DNA of 64,000 nt from Selenomonadaceae bacterium. GTDB taxonomy: Bacteria; Bacillota; Negativicutes; Selenomonadales; Selenomonadaceae. The position numbers were made by a program, and so were the translations under genes. Under the pieces are notes generated by a model. It did no database searches. It saw only the letters and a program-made list of their open reading frames with translations, and was not told where the DNA came from. The stretch is from contig JAFXTD010000041.1 of assembly GCA_017535925.1 (NCBI GenBank), positions 1-64,000 of the forward strand. Direction: 5' to 3'. The stretch's first letter is position 1, and each line of letters starts with the position of its first letter. Below are positions 1 through 7,262 of this stretch, piece by piece.

Positions 1-59
1 AAGAAAAATTCTATCTTCTTCCACTGACTGTCTGTTAGGTGATAAAATAAGTTTGACAT
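1..59 (-). CDS. Transposase, N-terminal fragment (IS5-like), runs off window start
   Basis: On the minus strand an ATG at 59-57 opens a frame reading MSNLFYHLTDSQWKKIEFF up to the window edge. The LTDSQWKKIE segment is the usual opening of IS5-type DDE transposases (DUF4096-like N-terminal domain). A ribosome binding site (GAGGA) lies just upstream. The rest of the gene is outside the window, so catalytic residues cannot be checked. It belongs to the mobile element whose right end lies near 138. Family assignment comes from only 19 residues plus the terminal repeat. Confidence 0.6.
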   Translation of the reverse strand, partial: MSNLFYHLTDSQWKKIEFF

Positions 60-92
60 AAGCATTCCTCGACTTTCAAACTTATTTTATCA
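40..92. repeat. Inverted repeat at the IS transposase start
   Basis: GATAAAATAAGTTTGA (41-56) is the exact reverse complement of 76-91, extended by one pair (40/92). The transposase start codon (59-57) lies in the loop. A hairpin in the mRNA could limit transposase expression arising from outside transcription. That role is inferred. Confidence 0.6.
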
Positions 93-110
93 GAGAATTG
101 CTTATGTTTT

Positions 111-1202
111 TTGTTTGTTCGATTTTGCCAACACACCCTAATCACGGTTAAAGGCGTCAAATCTCTCGACGGACTAACCTTGAAAAATAAAGTTATCACG
201 GTCTCGGCGGCGACTCTCAACAAAAGCAAAGTCACGGTCAGCAACGGCTACACTCTCAAGCTCGGCAAAGATGTTACAAAGCCTGCGACTTCAAAGGCAT
301 GGAGCCTCAGTAAGACAACAGCAACTTATAAGCAGACGACGACCGCAGGTTACACCCTCGCCGATAACGTTATCAATTATTCTGCAAAAGCCGTTGAGAC
401 ATTGGCGACGGTCAAGGGCGTCAAATCTCTCGACGGACTAACCTTGAAAAATAAAGTCGTCACGGTTTCGGCGGCGTCTCTCAACAAATCGAAAGTCACA
501 ATCAGCGACGGCTACACCCTCAAGCTTGGAAAGGACGTTACAAAATCTTCGACTTCAAAAGCATGGAGCCTAAGTAAATCGACGGCAAGTTATAATCAGA
601 CGACGACGGCAGGCTACACTCTTGTCAACAACGCAATCGCTTACAATAAAAAATCCGTCGAAACATTGGCGACGGTCAAGGGCGCGAAGTCTGCAAAAGG
701 ACTTTCCGTCAGCGGAAAGAAAATCACTCTGAAAAATTCCGCTCTCTCAAAGAAAGTCACAATCGGCGGCGGCTACGAATTTGATTTCGCAAAAGATTAC
801 ACTCAATCGACAATAAGCGGCAGTGCCGGCAATGATTCAATCACAACTCGCGGCAAAAAAATTTCAGTCAACTCAGGCGGCGGCAACGATACGATTAAAT
901 TTTTGGGAAGTGCAACGACGGTCGCGGGCGGCAAAGGAAATGATTCGCTCTGGGGCAGCTCCTACGCTGACAGTTTTATTTACGCTTCCGGCGACGGAAA
1001 AGATGTTATTTACGGCTTCGACGACAAAGACACGCTCACGCTCGACGGGCTTGACTTCACGACTTCTTACAACAAAAAAAATCAAGCCGTCACTTTCAAA
1101 GTCGACGGCGGCTCAATCACGCTCAAAGACTTCACGGCGACGACCTTCAACGTCAACGGCTCCGCTTACAAAATTAAAGGAACAAGTCTTGTCCGAAAAT
1201 AA
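111..1202 (+). CDS. RTX-like repeat protein, 5' end lost to IS insertion
   Basis: The frame encodes a repetitive, secreted-type protein. Three 88-residue repeats (residues about 12-99, 100-187 and a divergent third copy from 188) contain the words TVKGVKSLDGLTLKN and GYTLKLGKDVT. They are followed by calcium-binding RTX-like GNDSI/GGNDTI/GGKGNDSL nonapeptides (about 235-290) and a C-terminal beta-rich segment. The TTG at 111 lies inside the insertion sequence and has no ribosome binding site, and no signal peptide is present. The true N-terminus is therefore probably upstream of the element and the gene is likely interrupted. A hybrid product starting in the element is possible. It ends 53 bp before the next gene without a clear terminator. 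Confidence 0.65.
   Translation: MFVRFCQHTLITVKGVKSLDGLTLKNKVITVSAATLNKSKVTVSNGYTLKLGKDVTKPATSKAWSLSKTTATYKQTTTAGYTLADNVINYSAKAVETLATVKGVKSLDGLTLKNKVVTVSAASLNKSKVTISDGYTLKLGKDVTKSSTSKAWSLSKSTASYNQTTTAGYTLVNNAIAYNKKSVETLATVKGAKSAKGLSVSGKKITLKNSALSKKVTIGGGYEFDFAKDYTQSTISGSAGNDSITTRGKKISVNSGGGNDTIKFLGSATTVAGGKGNDSLWGSSYADSFIYASGDGKDVIYGFDDKDTLTLDGLDFTTSYNKKNQAVTFKVDGGSITLKDFTATTFNVNGSAYKIKGTSLVRK
144..800 (+). repeat. 264-bp tandem repeats within the RTX-like gene
   Basis: Repeat starts (ACGGT[TC]AA[GA]GGCG) occur at 144, 408 and 672, an exact 264-bp (88-codon) period. The first two copies are nearly identical and the third is divergent. Such repeats allow length change by recombination. Confidence 0.85.
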
Positions 1203-1255
1203 AACTTTCCGCAAAAAGACCTTCCGTGATAAAATGATTACGGGAGGTTTTAATT

Positions 1256-2287
1256 ATGAGGAGGCTTATGAAAAAATTTTTGACGGCGTTGAGTTTGTTC
1301 GCGTTGATGAATTTCGGAACGTGTTCTGCGGAAAATGTTTGCGTCGTCGGGCGCGGCAACACCGAACGTATGGCGATTCATGATGCGATGCGAACTGCCA
1401 TTGAAAAAAAATTGGGCGCGGTCGTCAACTCAAGGACGCACGTAAAAAATTTTATGCTTATTTCGGACGAAGTTGCCGTTGACAGCGCGGGACTTATCTC
1501 AAGCTGGCAAATTCTTTCGAGCCGCGTCGAGAACGGAATTTTCGTCGTCGAGGTGAGCGTCGAACTTGACGACAAAAAAATTTCGGAGCGGCTGATTGAT
1601 AAGAAAGCCCTCGTCGACTTCAACGCCGATAATCCTCGTGTGGCGGTCGCGGCGATTGATTCAAGCGGAAGACGATACGTTGAGATTGAAAACGAAATTA
1701 TTTCCGCGCTCAAACGGCAGGGCTTCACGAGGACGATTGACTTGGCGCAAGTGAGTCGAGCCGTTCAATTGAGGATGATTGCTGCGGCGAACGACGACGA
1801 ACTTTATAAAACTTTGGCGAATGATTTTCACGCCGATTGCCTCGTTCTTTCCGAAGTGAAAATTTTATCTGACAACGTGGTGAGCGTTTCAAGCCGCATG
1901 ATTGAACTCAACACGGGCGAAATTATTTTTGCAGGCAATTCGACGGGCGGCGGAGGATTTATTAGCGGGGGCGATGCTCTCAAGTTGGCGGGTCGTCGTG
2001 CCGGCAATGAACTTTCTTTAGCCGCGTTGAAGTCCATCGCGAACGTCGAGAGGCATTTGACTTTGCTGATAACAAAGGAGACCTTTGAACGCTTGGGCGG
2101 CACGTTGACTGCCGTTTGCGAACGCATAAAAAATATTTCGGGTGTGAATGACGCCTTCGCCCGCAAGCTGAACGCGAGCCTCGAACTTGATGTTGACTTT
2201 GACGGGACAGCCGCCGATTTTGCTCAAGTGCTTGAAAGTTTCGCGATAACGATTTTGGAAGTCAGCGCGGGCTACGTTAAGATTTAA
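1256..2287 (+). CDS. Exported protein with FlgT/LPP20-like N-terminal and CsgG-like regions
   Basis: A 343-residue protein begins with a typical signal peptide (basic MRRLMKK, hydrophobic stretch, cleavage near residue 24 after TCSA), so it is probably periplasmic or surface exposed. The mature part starts with a segment like the FlgT N-terminal/LPP20 domain (GRGNTERMAIHDAMRTAIEK). It is followed by a region like the nucleotide-binding-fold part of CsgG/PenicillinBP-activator proteins (VAVAAIDSSGRR; DFHADCLVLSEVK). These assignments rest on motif resemblance only. The ATG at 1256 is chosen because GGGAGG lies eight bases upstream. The ATG at 1268 also has an AGGAGG, but too close. A short hairpin terminator follows at 2300, so it appears monocistronic. 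Confidence 0.6.
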   Translation: MRRLMKKFLTALSLFALMNFGTCSAENVCVVGRGNTERMAIHDAMRTAIEKKLGAVVNSRTHVKNFMLISDEVAVDSAGLISSWQILSSRVENGIFVVEVSVELDDKKISERLIDKKALVDFNADNPRVAVAAIDSSGRRYVEIENEIISALKRQGFTRTIDLAQVSRAVQLRMIAAANDDELYKTLANDFHADCLVLSEVKILSDNVVSVSSRMIELNTGEIIFAGNSTGGGGFISGGDALKLAGRRAGNELSLAALKSIANVERHLTLLITKETFERLGGTLTAVCERIKNISGVNDAFARKLNASLELDVDFDGTAADFAQVLESFAITILEVSAGYVKI

Positions 2288-2299
2288 AGTTTTTCTGTC

Positions 2300-2322
2300 G
2301 TCGAAGGACGGCTTTTTTTTTA
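2300..2322 (+). terminator. Intrinsic terminator
   Basis: GTCGTC-GAAG-GACGGC hairpin followed by a run of ten T residues, directly after the exported-protein gene. Confidence 0.7.
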
Positions 2323-2328
2323 ATGTGA

Positions 2329-2356
2329 AATTGGGAATTGGAAATTGGGAATTGGA
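2329..2356. repeat. Heptad repeat array (AATTGGG/AATTGGA x4)
   Basis: Four contiguous 7-bp units alternate AATTGGG and AATTGGA. It lies immediately upstream of the phosphatase remnant. Same type as the other heptad arrays in this window. Confidence 0.85.
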
Positions 2357-2857
2357 TTACTTGAGAGCCAAACTGCAATCTCTTTGGAAGAAACTCAATG
2401 TGACGGAAAAAGACCTCGTGATTTTTCTCGGCGATTATCTTTCTGCGCGGCAACGTCGACGAAACTTATTTGCATTGCCTCTTCGACGAGCAAGGAAAAT
2501 TTTGACTTCCCGAAAAATCTTCCGTTGAGTTACACGCTTGAATTCGGCGGCAGTCCCTTGAGCAGAGGAGCTCGTGACGTTTTAAAAGAAAAAAATATTC
2601 CCTTCGACGCGCACGTTTCAAAAAAATTCACGAAAGAGCTTTATCAAAAACTCAAAACGGTTATCGCGTTGGACAGCGGCATATTTCAACAGGCGAAAGA
2701 AATTTCCGGCGGCGACCCCGAAAATAAAATTCGTCTGTTCAAAGATTTCGCGGGAAGAGTTTTTAACGTTGCCGACCCTTATCACACATGCGACTATCAA
2801 AAAGCTTACGTGGAAATTTATCTCTTCTGTTTGCTGCTTTTGAAAGAACTCACTTGA
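2345..2857 (+). pseudogene. Low-molecular-weight protein-tyrosine-phosphatase remnant
   Basis: From about 2525 to 2857 the frame reads like the C-terminal two thirds of an LMW-PTP: the SPLSRGARDVLKEKNI segment, the FNVADPYHTCDYQKAY segment corresponding to the family's DP loop (general-acid Asp), and a terminal helix. The N-terminal part should hold the catalytic CX5R loop, but none of the three plus frames between 2390 and 2520 shows it. Fragments resembling the family are split between frames (FLRGNVDETYLHCLFDEQGK occurs in another frame). The upstream part also contains a heptad repeat array. The gene therefore looks frameshifted or eroded and the product catalytically dead. A terminator follows at 2885. 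Confidence 0.55.
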
Positions 2858-2884
2858 ATTTTACAATCGAATAATTTAATTTAA

Positions 2885-2912
2885 TTCCCGCTTGCAGAGG
2901 CGGGAAATTTTT
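2885..2912 (+). terminator. Intrinsic terminator
   Basis: Perfect 7-bp stem TTCCCGC/GCGGGAA with an 8-base loop, followed by ATTTTT. It separates the phosphatase remnant from the ATP synthase operon. Confidence 0.8.
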
Positions 2913-2947
2913 CTGTAGGGAAGGGAAAATCTTCAAGGCGTCGAAGT

Positions 2948-3331
2948 TTGCTAAGCATGAGACAGGTATTGAGTACGTTCAAGAAAAGTTGGAAAATTTT
3001 TTTGGCAGTTGCGGCAGTTTTATCCTTGCAATTAATTTCGGCGGGGCAGCTCAAATTGTGTGGAGCAGTCTTAATCGGTGCGCTGTTGAATTTTTTTTAT
3101 TGGCTTTCGACAGCCGCCCGCCTCGAAGCCGCCACAAATTCGCCCGCCGCTCAAGCAAAAAAAATTATGCTCGTCGGCTTGTTGTTGAGGCTCGGAATGA
3201 TTTTCGCGGTCTTGGCGGTCGCCGTACACATTTCCACCGAACTTTTCTTGGCAACGGCGGTTTCGTTCGGTGTATTTTATTTCGCCGCAATCTTTATCTT
3301 GGCTCGTTCCGAACTCAAACAAAAATTTTGA
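2948..3331 (+). CDS. atpI: ATP synthase subunit I (AtpI-like membrane protein)
   Basis: A small (about 127 residues) hydrophobic protein with four predicted membrane segments, located immediately upstream of atpB, which is the standard position of AtpI. AtpI-type proteins assist c-ring assembly or ion supply. Sequence conservation is weak in this family, so position and topology carry the call. Starts are ambiguous: TTG at 2948 or ATG at 2957, neither with a strong ribosome binding site. A 220-bp spacer holding a MITE-like element and heptad repeats separates it from atpB, which is unusual inside an atp operon. Confidence 0.7.
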   Translation: MLSMRQVLSTFKKSWKIFLAVAAVLSLQLISAGQLKLCGAVLIGALLNFFYWLSTAARLEAATNSPAAQAKKIMLVGLLLRLGMIFAVLAVAVHISTELFLATAVSFGVFYFAAIFILARSELKQKF

Positions 3332-3346
3332 CTCGGAAACATAATC

Positions 3347-3367
3347 AGGAACCAGGAACCAGGAACT
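3347..3367. repeat. Heptad repeat array (AGGAACC x2, AGGAACT)
   Basis: Three tandem 7-bp units end exactly where the MITE-like element's TAGGGT terminus begins. Confidence 0.8.
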
Positions 3368-3509
3368 AGGGTCTGTTGGTAAATTAAAAAGCAACGGTTG
3401 GCGAAAGCCCGGCCGTCACGGATGACGTAGCAAAAGAAAAGTAGATTTAAAAAATAAAAGTCATTGAAACGCTCAATCTCAGCTCGATTGAATTTACCAA
3501 CAACCCCTA
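3367..3509. mobile_element. MITE-like element, copy 1
   Basis: About 140 bp bounded by inverted repeats: left TAGGGTCTGTTGGTAAATT (3367-3385), and right at 3491-3509 whose reverse complement is TAGGGGTTGTTGGTAAATT. No coding capacity. The interior contains AAAAGAAAAGTAGATTTAAA, shared with two other loci (21745 and 50657). The termini match the end of the insertion sequence at 1-140, suggesting mobilisation by that transposase type. It lies between atpI and atpB. Confidence 0.7.
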
Positions 3510-3531
3510 ATTCCCAATTCCCAATTCCTAA
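3509..3531. repeat. Heptad repeat array (AATTCCC x2, AATTCCT)
   Basis: Three tandem 7-bp units abut the right end of the MITE-like element, just upstream of the atpB ribosome binding site. Confidence 0.8.
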
Positions 3532-3553
3532 TTGACAGAAGGGAGGTGAATGT

Positions 3554-4234
3554 ATGCATGAAATTGGTGTCCGTGAGACGGTGAATTTTCTCGGCTTGAC
3601 GTTCAATATCGAAACGCTCAAAATGACGTGGCTGGCAATGGGCATTGTGATTTTGGTCGCGTGCCTCGCCACGAGGAACTTGAAAGCCGTCCCGCAAGGC
3701 TGGCAAAATTTCGTCGAGATGATAGTTCTTTGGCTTCACGACCAAATCGACGCAATGATGGGCAGGCGCGGCAGGATGCTTGCACCGTTAATCGTCGGGC
3801 TGTTCATGTTCCTGTTGGCAAGTAACTTAATCGGACTTGTGCCGCTCATGGCTTCGCCGACAAACGACTTGAACACGACGCTCGGACTTGCGCTCCTCGT
3901 CGTGACGATTGTTCATTGTCTCGGACTTTATTTCAAAGGCGGACATTACATCGCGCACTTTTTCCAACCGACTCCGGTTTTCGTCATTATCAATATGATT
4001 GAGGAAATCGCAAAGCCGATAACGCTTGCCTTCCGTCTTTTCGGAAACATTCTCGCGGGCGAAATTCTGATTATCGTTTTGCTCAAGCTCATGCCGATTT
4101 GGATGCCGATACCTTCGGTTTGTTGGTTGGCGTTCAGTATCTTTATCAGCTGTGTGCAAGCGGTTATCTTCACAATGCTCTCAATGGCTTACCTCGCCAA
4201 TGCGGTCAGGGAAGAAGAGCACGCCGAAGAGTAA
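3554..4234 (+). CDS. atpB: F-type ATP synthase subunit a
   Basis: A 226-residue polytopic membrane protein forming the ion half-channels of the F0 sector. It carries the family signature in the penultimate helix, with the essential Arg in LAFRLFGNILAGE, and the upstream PTPVFVIINMIEE segment. The ATG at 3554 has GGGAGGTG upstream. It is the first of the contiguous structural genes B-E-F-H-A-G-D-C. Length and motifs are normal. Confidence 0.95.
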   Translation: MHEIGVRETVNFLGLTFNIETLKMTWLAMGIVILVACLATRNLKAVPQGWQNFVEMIVLWLHDQIDAMMGRRGRMLAPLIVGLFMFLLASNLIGLVPLMASPTNDLNTTLGLALLVVTIVHCLGLYFKGGHYIAHFFQPTPVFVIINMIEEIAKPITLAFRLFGNILAGEILIIVLLKLMPIWMPIPSVCWLAFSIFISCVQAVIFTMLSMAYLANAVREEEHAEE

Positions 4235-4268
4235 AAATTTTTTTATTGTTTAAGGAGGATTTTTTAAA

Positions 4269-4517
4269 ATGGAACATGCGATTATGGTAGCAGCGGCACT
4301 TTTGGGCGCAGGTATCACTATGGGCTTGGCGGCAATCGGCGCGGGCGTCGGTGACGGCTTGGTCACGAGCAAATTTATTGACGGCATCACTCGTCAGCCT
4401 GAAGCAAAAAATACTCTCTTCACCAACACGCTTATCTCCGTCGGCTTGATTGAGGCTATGGCGATTATCGCAACGGTCGTCGCGCTCATCATGCTCTATG
4501 CCAACCCGCTTCTCTAA
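4269..4517 (+). CDS. atpE: F-type ATP synthase subunit c
   Basis: An 82-residue hairpin of two membrane helices joined by the polar RQPEAKN loop. It forms the rotating c-ring. The ion-carrying carboxylate is Glu62 (LIEAMAII). A second acid, Asp29 (GAGVGDGLVTS), sits in helix 1 where Na+-dependent c subunits have Gln, and the Ser/Thr following the Glu in those Na+ types is Ala here. Ion specificity therefore cannot be read with certainty. AAGGAGG precedes the ATG. The stop codon TAA merges directly into a heptad repeat array. Confidence 0.95.
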   Translation: MEHAIMVAAALLGAGITMGLAAIGAGVGDGLVTSKFIDGITRQPEAKNTLFTNTLISVGLIEAMAIIATVVALIMLYANPLL

Positions 4518-4587
4518 TTAGGAATTAGGAATGAGGAATGAGGAATGAAAAAAAAATTCCTAATTCCTAATTCCACATTCCTAATTA
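4516..4587. repeat. Facing heptad arrays (AATTAGG/AATGAGG and inverse) between atpE and atpF
   Basis: Four to five units of AATTAGG/AATGAGG (4516-4547) face inverted units (ATTCCTA, 4556-4587) across an A-rich centre, so the transcript can fold into a long hairpin. It begins at the atpE stop codon. This could act as an attenuator or RNA-stability element between the highly expressed c subunit and atpF. That role is inferred. Confidence 0.8.
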
Positions 4588-4607
4588 ATAAAACGGGGTG
4601 ATTCGTT

Positions 4608-5108
4608 TTGATTGAAATTAACGCAACGATTCTCGCGCAGATTCTCAACTTTCTGATACTCGTCGTGTTGTTGCGTGCGGTTGCTTACAAACCCGTCGCC
4701 CGCCTTTTGCAACAACGCTCCGATAAAATCAAAGGCGACCTCGACCGGGCAGAGGCAGACCGTAAGGCGGCAGAACAAACTTTGGCGCAATACAAAGCTC
4801 AACTTGCCGACGCTCAACAAAAAGCTCAAGCCATCGTTGAAAAGGCAAACCTCACTGCCCGCCAAGAACACGACGCCGCAGTCGAAGAAACGCGCAAAGA
4901 AATCGAACGCATGAAACTTTCCGCTCAAGCCGAAATCGAAAACGAACGCAATCGCGCCTTCGAGGACATGAAGTCGCAGATTGTCACGTTGAGCTTGGCG
5001 GCGGCGGGCAAAGTCGTTTCCAAAAACCTCGACACCAAAGAAAACGACAAGCTCGTCAACGAATTTATCGGCAGTCTCAATAAAGACATGTTCGCAGATA
5101 TGAAATGA
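4608..5108 (+). CDS. atpF: F-type ATP synthase subunit b
   Basis: A 166-residue protein with one N-terminal membrane helix (ILAQILNFLILVVLLRAVAY) followed by a long charged Ala/Glu/Lys/Gln-rich coiled coil. It is the peripheral stator stalk. Start is TTG at 4608 with GGGGTG upstream. Length is normal. Nine bases separate it from atpH. Confidence 0.93.
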   Translation: MIEINATILAQILNFLILVVLLRAVAYKPVARLLQQRSDKIKGDLDRAEADRKAAEQTLAQYKAQLADAQQKAQAIVEKANLTARQEHDAAVEETRKEIERMKLSAQAEIENERNRAFEDMKSQIVTLSLAAAGKVVSKNLDTKENDKLVNEFIGSLNKDMFADMK

Positions 5109-5117
5109 GGTGCCCGA

Positions 5118-5654
5118 ATGCTTAACATTCAGCTTGCCTCAAAATACGCAACGGCGATTTTTGAGATTGCCAAAGAAGAAAAAAATCTTGACGGCTACGA
5201 CAAAGACTTGGCAAAAGTCCGCAAAGATGTTTTCTCCATTCCCGAAGCCGTAAAATTTTTTCAGAATCCGCTTATCCCGCAGCAGGCTAAAAAAGATTTA
5301 CTCAAGCGCGCCTTCGACAAAGAAATTTCCGCGACCGTCATGAACTTCCTAATGCTCCTTGTCGACAAGAAACGTATCGGCGTCTTCAATGAGATTTATG
5401 ATATTTTTACGTCTCTCAAAAACAAGGCGCAGGGAATTTTAATCGCGGACGTGACGACGGCTTTCAACTTATCCAAAAAACAACAAGATGCACTTATCAA
5501 AAAGCTCACTTCGCTGACGGGACGCAAAATTAAAATCCGCCCGCACAAAGATGCCTCCATACTCGGCGGAATCATTTTGAAAATCGGCGACAAGCGAATT
5601 GACGGCTCGGCGGCAGGTCGTCTGCGTGCGCTCCAAAGTTCATTGAGGAACTAG
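5118..5654 (+). CDS. atpH: F-type ATP synthase subunit delta
   Basis: A 178-residue stator subunit linking b to the alpha3beta3 head, with the helical N-terminal domain (SKYATAIFEIAKEE) and the conserved C-terminal LGGIILKIGDKRIDGS segment. The ribosome binding site GAGGTG precedes the ATG. The last codons and stop (AGG AAC TAG) coincide with the first AGGAACT heptad of the following repeat array, so the present stop may have been brought in by the repeat. Confidence 0.93.
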   Translation: MLNIQLASKYATAIFEIAKEEKNLDGYDKDLAKVRKDVFSIPEAVKFFQNPLIPQQAKKDLLKRAFDKEISATVMNFLMLLVDKKRIGVFNEIYDIFTSLKNKAQGILIADVTTAFNLSKKQQDALIKKLTSLTGRKIKIRPHKDASILGGIILKIGDKRIDGSAAGRLRALQSSLRN

Positions 5655-5706
5655 GAAGTAGGAAGTAGGAACTAGTTCCTTGTTCCTATTTACCGGTTCC
5701 TAATTA
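5646..5706. repeat. Heptad arrays (AGGAACT/AGGAAGT and inverse) between atpH and atpA
   Basis: Units AGGAACT, AGGAAGT x2 and AGGAACT (5646-5673) are followed by inverted units (GTTCCTT, GTTCCTA, GTTCCTAATT), giving hairpin potential. The array overlaps the end of atpH. Confidence 0.8.
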
Positions 5707-5725
5707 AAGAGGTGAAGTCTTAAAC

Positions 5726-7249
5726 ATGAAGATAAATCCTGATGAAATTACCGCGATAATCAAGGAACAGATTAAAAATTACAACGTCGATTTGAACGTC
5801 GACGAGGTCGGCACCGTCATTGAGATTGGTGACGGCATTGCACACATTCACGGACTCGATAAGGCTATGTCGGGTGAGTTGCTTGACTTCGGCGACGATA
5901 TTTTCGGTCTCGTCCTCAACCTTGAGCAAGACAACGTTGGCGCGGTTATTCTCGGTCGTGACAATGAAATTAAAGAAGGTCACACCGTCAAACGCACGGG
6001 CAGAATCATGCAGGTGCCTGTCGGTGAAAATATGATAGGGCGTGTCGTCGACGCTCTCGGTCGTCCGATTGACGGCAAAGGACCCATTCAAACGACTAAG
6101 GCTCGTCCCGTTGAGTTCAAAGCTCCCGGTATCGCCGACAGAAAATCTGTTCATGAGCCGTTGCAAACCGGCTTGAAGGCTATCGACGCTCTCGTTCCGA
6201 TTGGTAGAGGTCAGCGCGAATTGATTATCGGCGACCGCGGTATCGGCAAATCGGCTATCGCAATCGATACGATTATCAATCAGAAGGGGCAGAATTGTAT
6301 TTGCGTTTATGTTGCAATCGGTCAGAAGGCTTCGACGGTTGCTCGTGTCGTGAAGACTTTGGAAGACCACGGCGCAATGGAATATTCAATCGTCGTTGCG
6401 GCGACCGCTGCCGACTCTGCTCCGCTCCAATATCTTGCTCCTTATGCCGGCGTCACGATGGCGGAATATTTTATGTATGAAAAACACGGGCACTGCCTCT
6501 GCATTTACGACGACTTGACAAAACACGCGGCGGCTTATCGTGCAATGTCCCTGCTGTTGAGGCGTCCGCCCGGTCGTGAAGCTTATCCCGGTGACGTTTT
6601 CTATTTGCACTCAAGACTTTTGGAACGCGCCGCAAAACTTTCAGACAGACTCGGTGCGGGCTCGATAACCGCCTTGCCGATTATCGAAACTCAAGCGGGC
6701 GACGTTTCCGCTTACATTCCCACGAACGTCATTTCAATTACAGACGGGCAGATTATGCTTGAGACCGATTCATTTTACAGCGGCATTCGTCCGGCTATCA
6801 GCGTCGGCTTGAGTGTTTCGCGTGTCGGTGGTGCAGCGCAGATTAAAGCCATGAAACAAGTTGCGGGCACAATGCGTTTGGACTTGGCGCAGTATCGTGA
6901 GCTTGCTGCCTTCGCACAATTCGGCTCCGACCTCGACAAGGCAACCAAAGCTCAACTCGACAGAGGCGCGCGCATGGTTGAGACTCTTAAGCAATCGCAA
7001 TATTCTCCTTTGCCCGTCGAAGACCAAGTGCTTACGATTTTCACGGCGGTCAGAGGATTTTTGGCGGACATTCCCGTCGACAAGGTTGTTACCTTCCACA
7101 ACGACTTTATCAAATTCATGCACACCAATCATCCCGAAATCGGCAAGAAGATTGTTGAGAAGAAGAAACTCGACGACGACCTCGAAGCCGAAATCAAAGC
7201 GGCAATCACCGAATTCAAAGAGACCGTCAATTATAAGGTTGCAGGTTGA
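5726..7249 (+). CDS. atpA: F-type ATP synthase subunit alpha
   Basis: A 507-residue regulatory/non-catalytic nucleotide-binding subunit of F1. The Walker A loop GDRGIGKS is at residues 169-176. The signature region ([17 protein letters not shown]) is present near residue 355. Length is normal. An AGAGGTG ribosome binding site precedes the ATG. It works with atpD to form the alpha3beta3 hexamer. Confidence 0.97.
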   Translation: MKINPDEITAIIKEQIKNYNVDLNVDEVGTVIEIGDGIAHIHGLDKAMSGELLDFGDDIFGLVLNLEQDNVGAVILGRDNEIKEGHTVKRTGRIMQVPVGENMIGRVVDALGRPIDGKGPIQTTKARPVEFKAPGIADRKSVHEPLQTGLKAIDALVPIGRGQRELIIGDRGIGKSAIAIDTIINQKGQNCICVYVAIGQKASTVARVVKTLEDHGAMEYSIVVAATAADSAPLQYLAPYAGVTMAEYFMYEKHGHCLCIYDDLTKHAAAYRAMSLLLRRPPGREAYPGDVFYLHSRLLERAAKLSDRLGAGSITALPIIETQAGDVSAYIPTNVISITDGQIMLETDSFYSGIRPAISVGLSVSRVGGAAQIKAMKQVAGTMRLDLAQYRELAAFAQFGSDLDKATKAQLDRGARMVETLKQSQYSPLPVEDQVLTIFTAVRGFLADIPVDKVVTFHNDFIKFMHTNHPEIGKKIVEKKKLDDDLEAEIKAAITEFKETVNYKVAG

Positions 7250-7262
7250 GGCGGTGGCGTAA

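Larger units (their letters stand above)
1..140. mobile_element. Insertion sequence end (IS5-family-like), partial
   Basis: The segment carries the transposase start and ends near 138-140. Read from the outside on the minus strand, the tip is TAGGGTGTGTTGGCAAAAT, which closely matches the terminal repeat of the MITE-like element at 3367-3509 (TAGGGTCTGTTGGTAAATT). A 17-bp inverted repeat (40-56 with 76-92) spans the transposase start region. A competing pairing (57-64 with 99-106) could form instead. The plus-strand sequence changes abruptly at about 139 into RTX repeat coding sequence, so the element appears to have inserted into that gene. Confidence 0.6.

Noticed and set aside
2325-2528. 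67-codon frame overlapping the phosphatase remnant
   Set aside because: It starts in a heptad array, is highly basic and shows no family resemblance.
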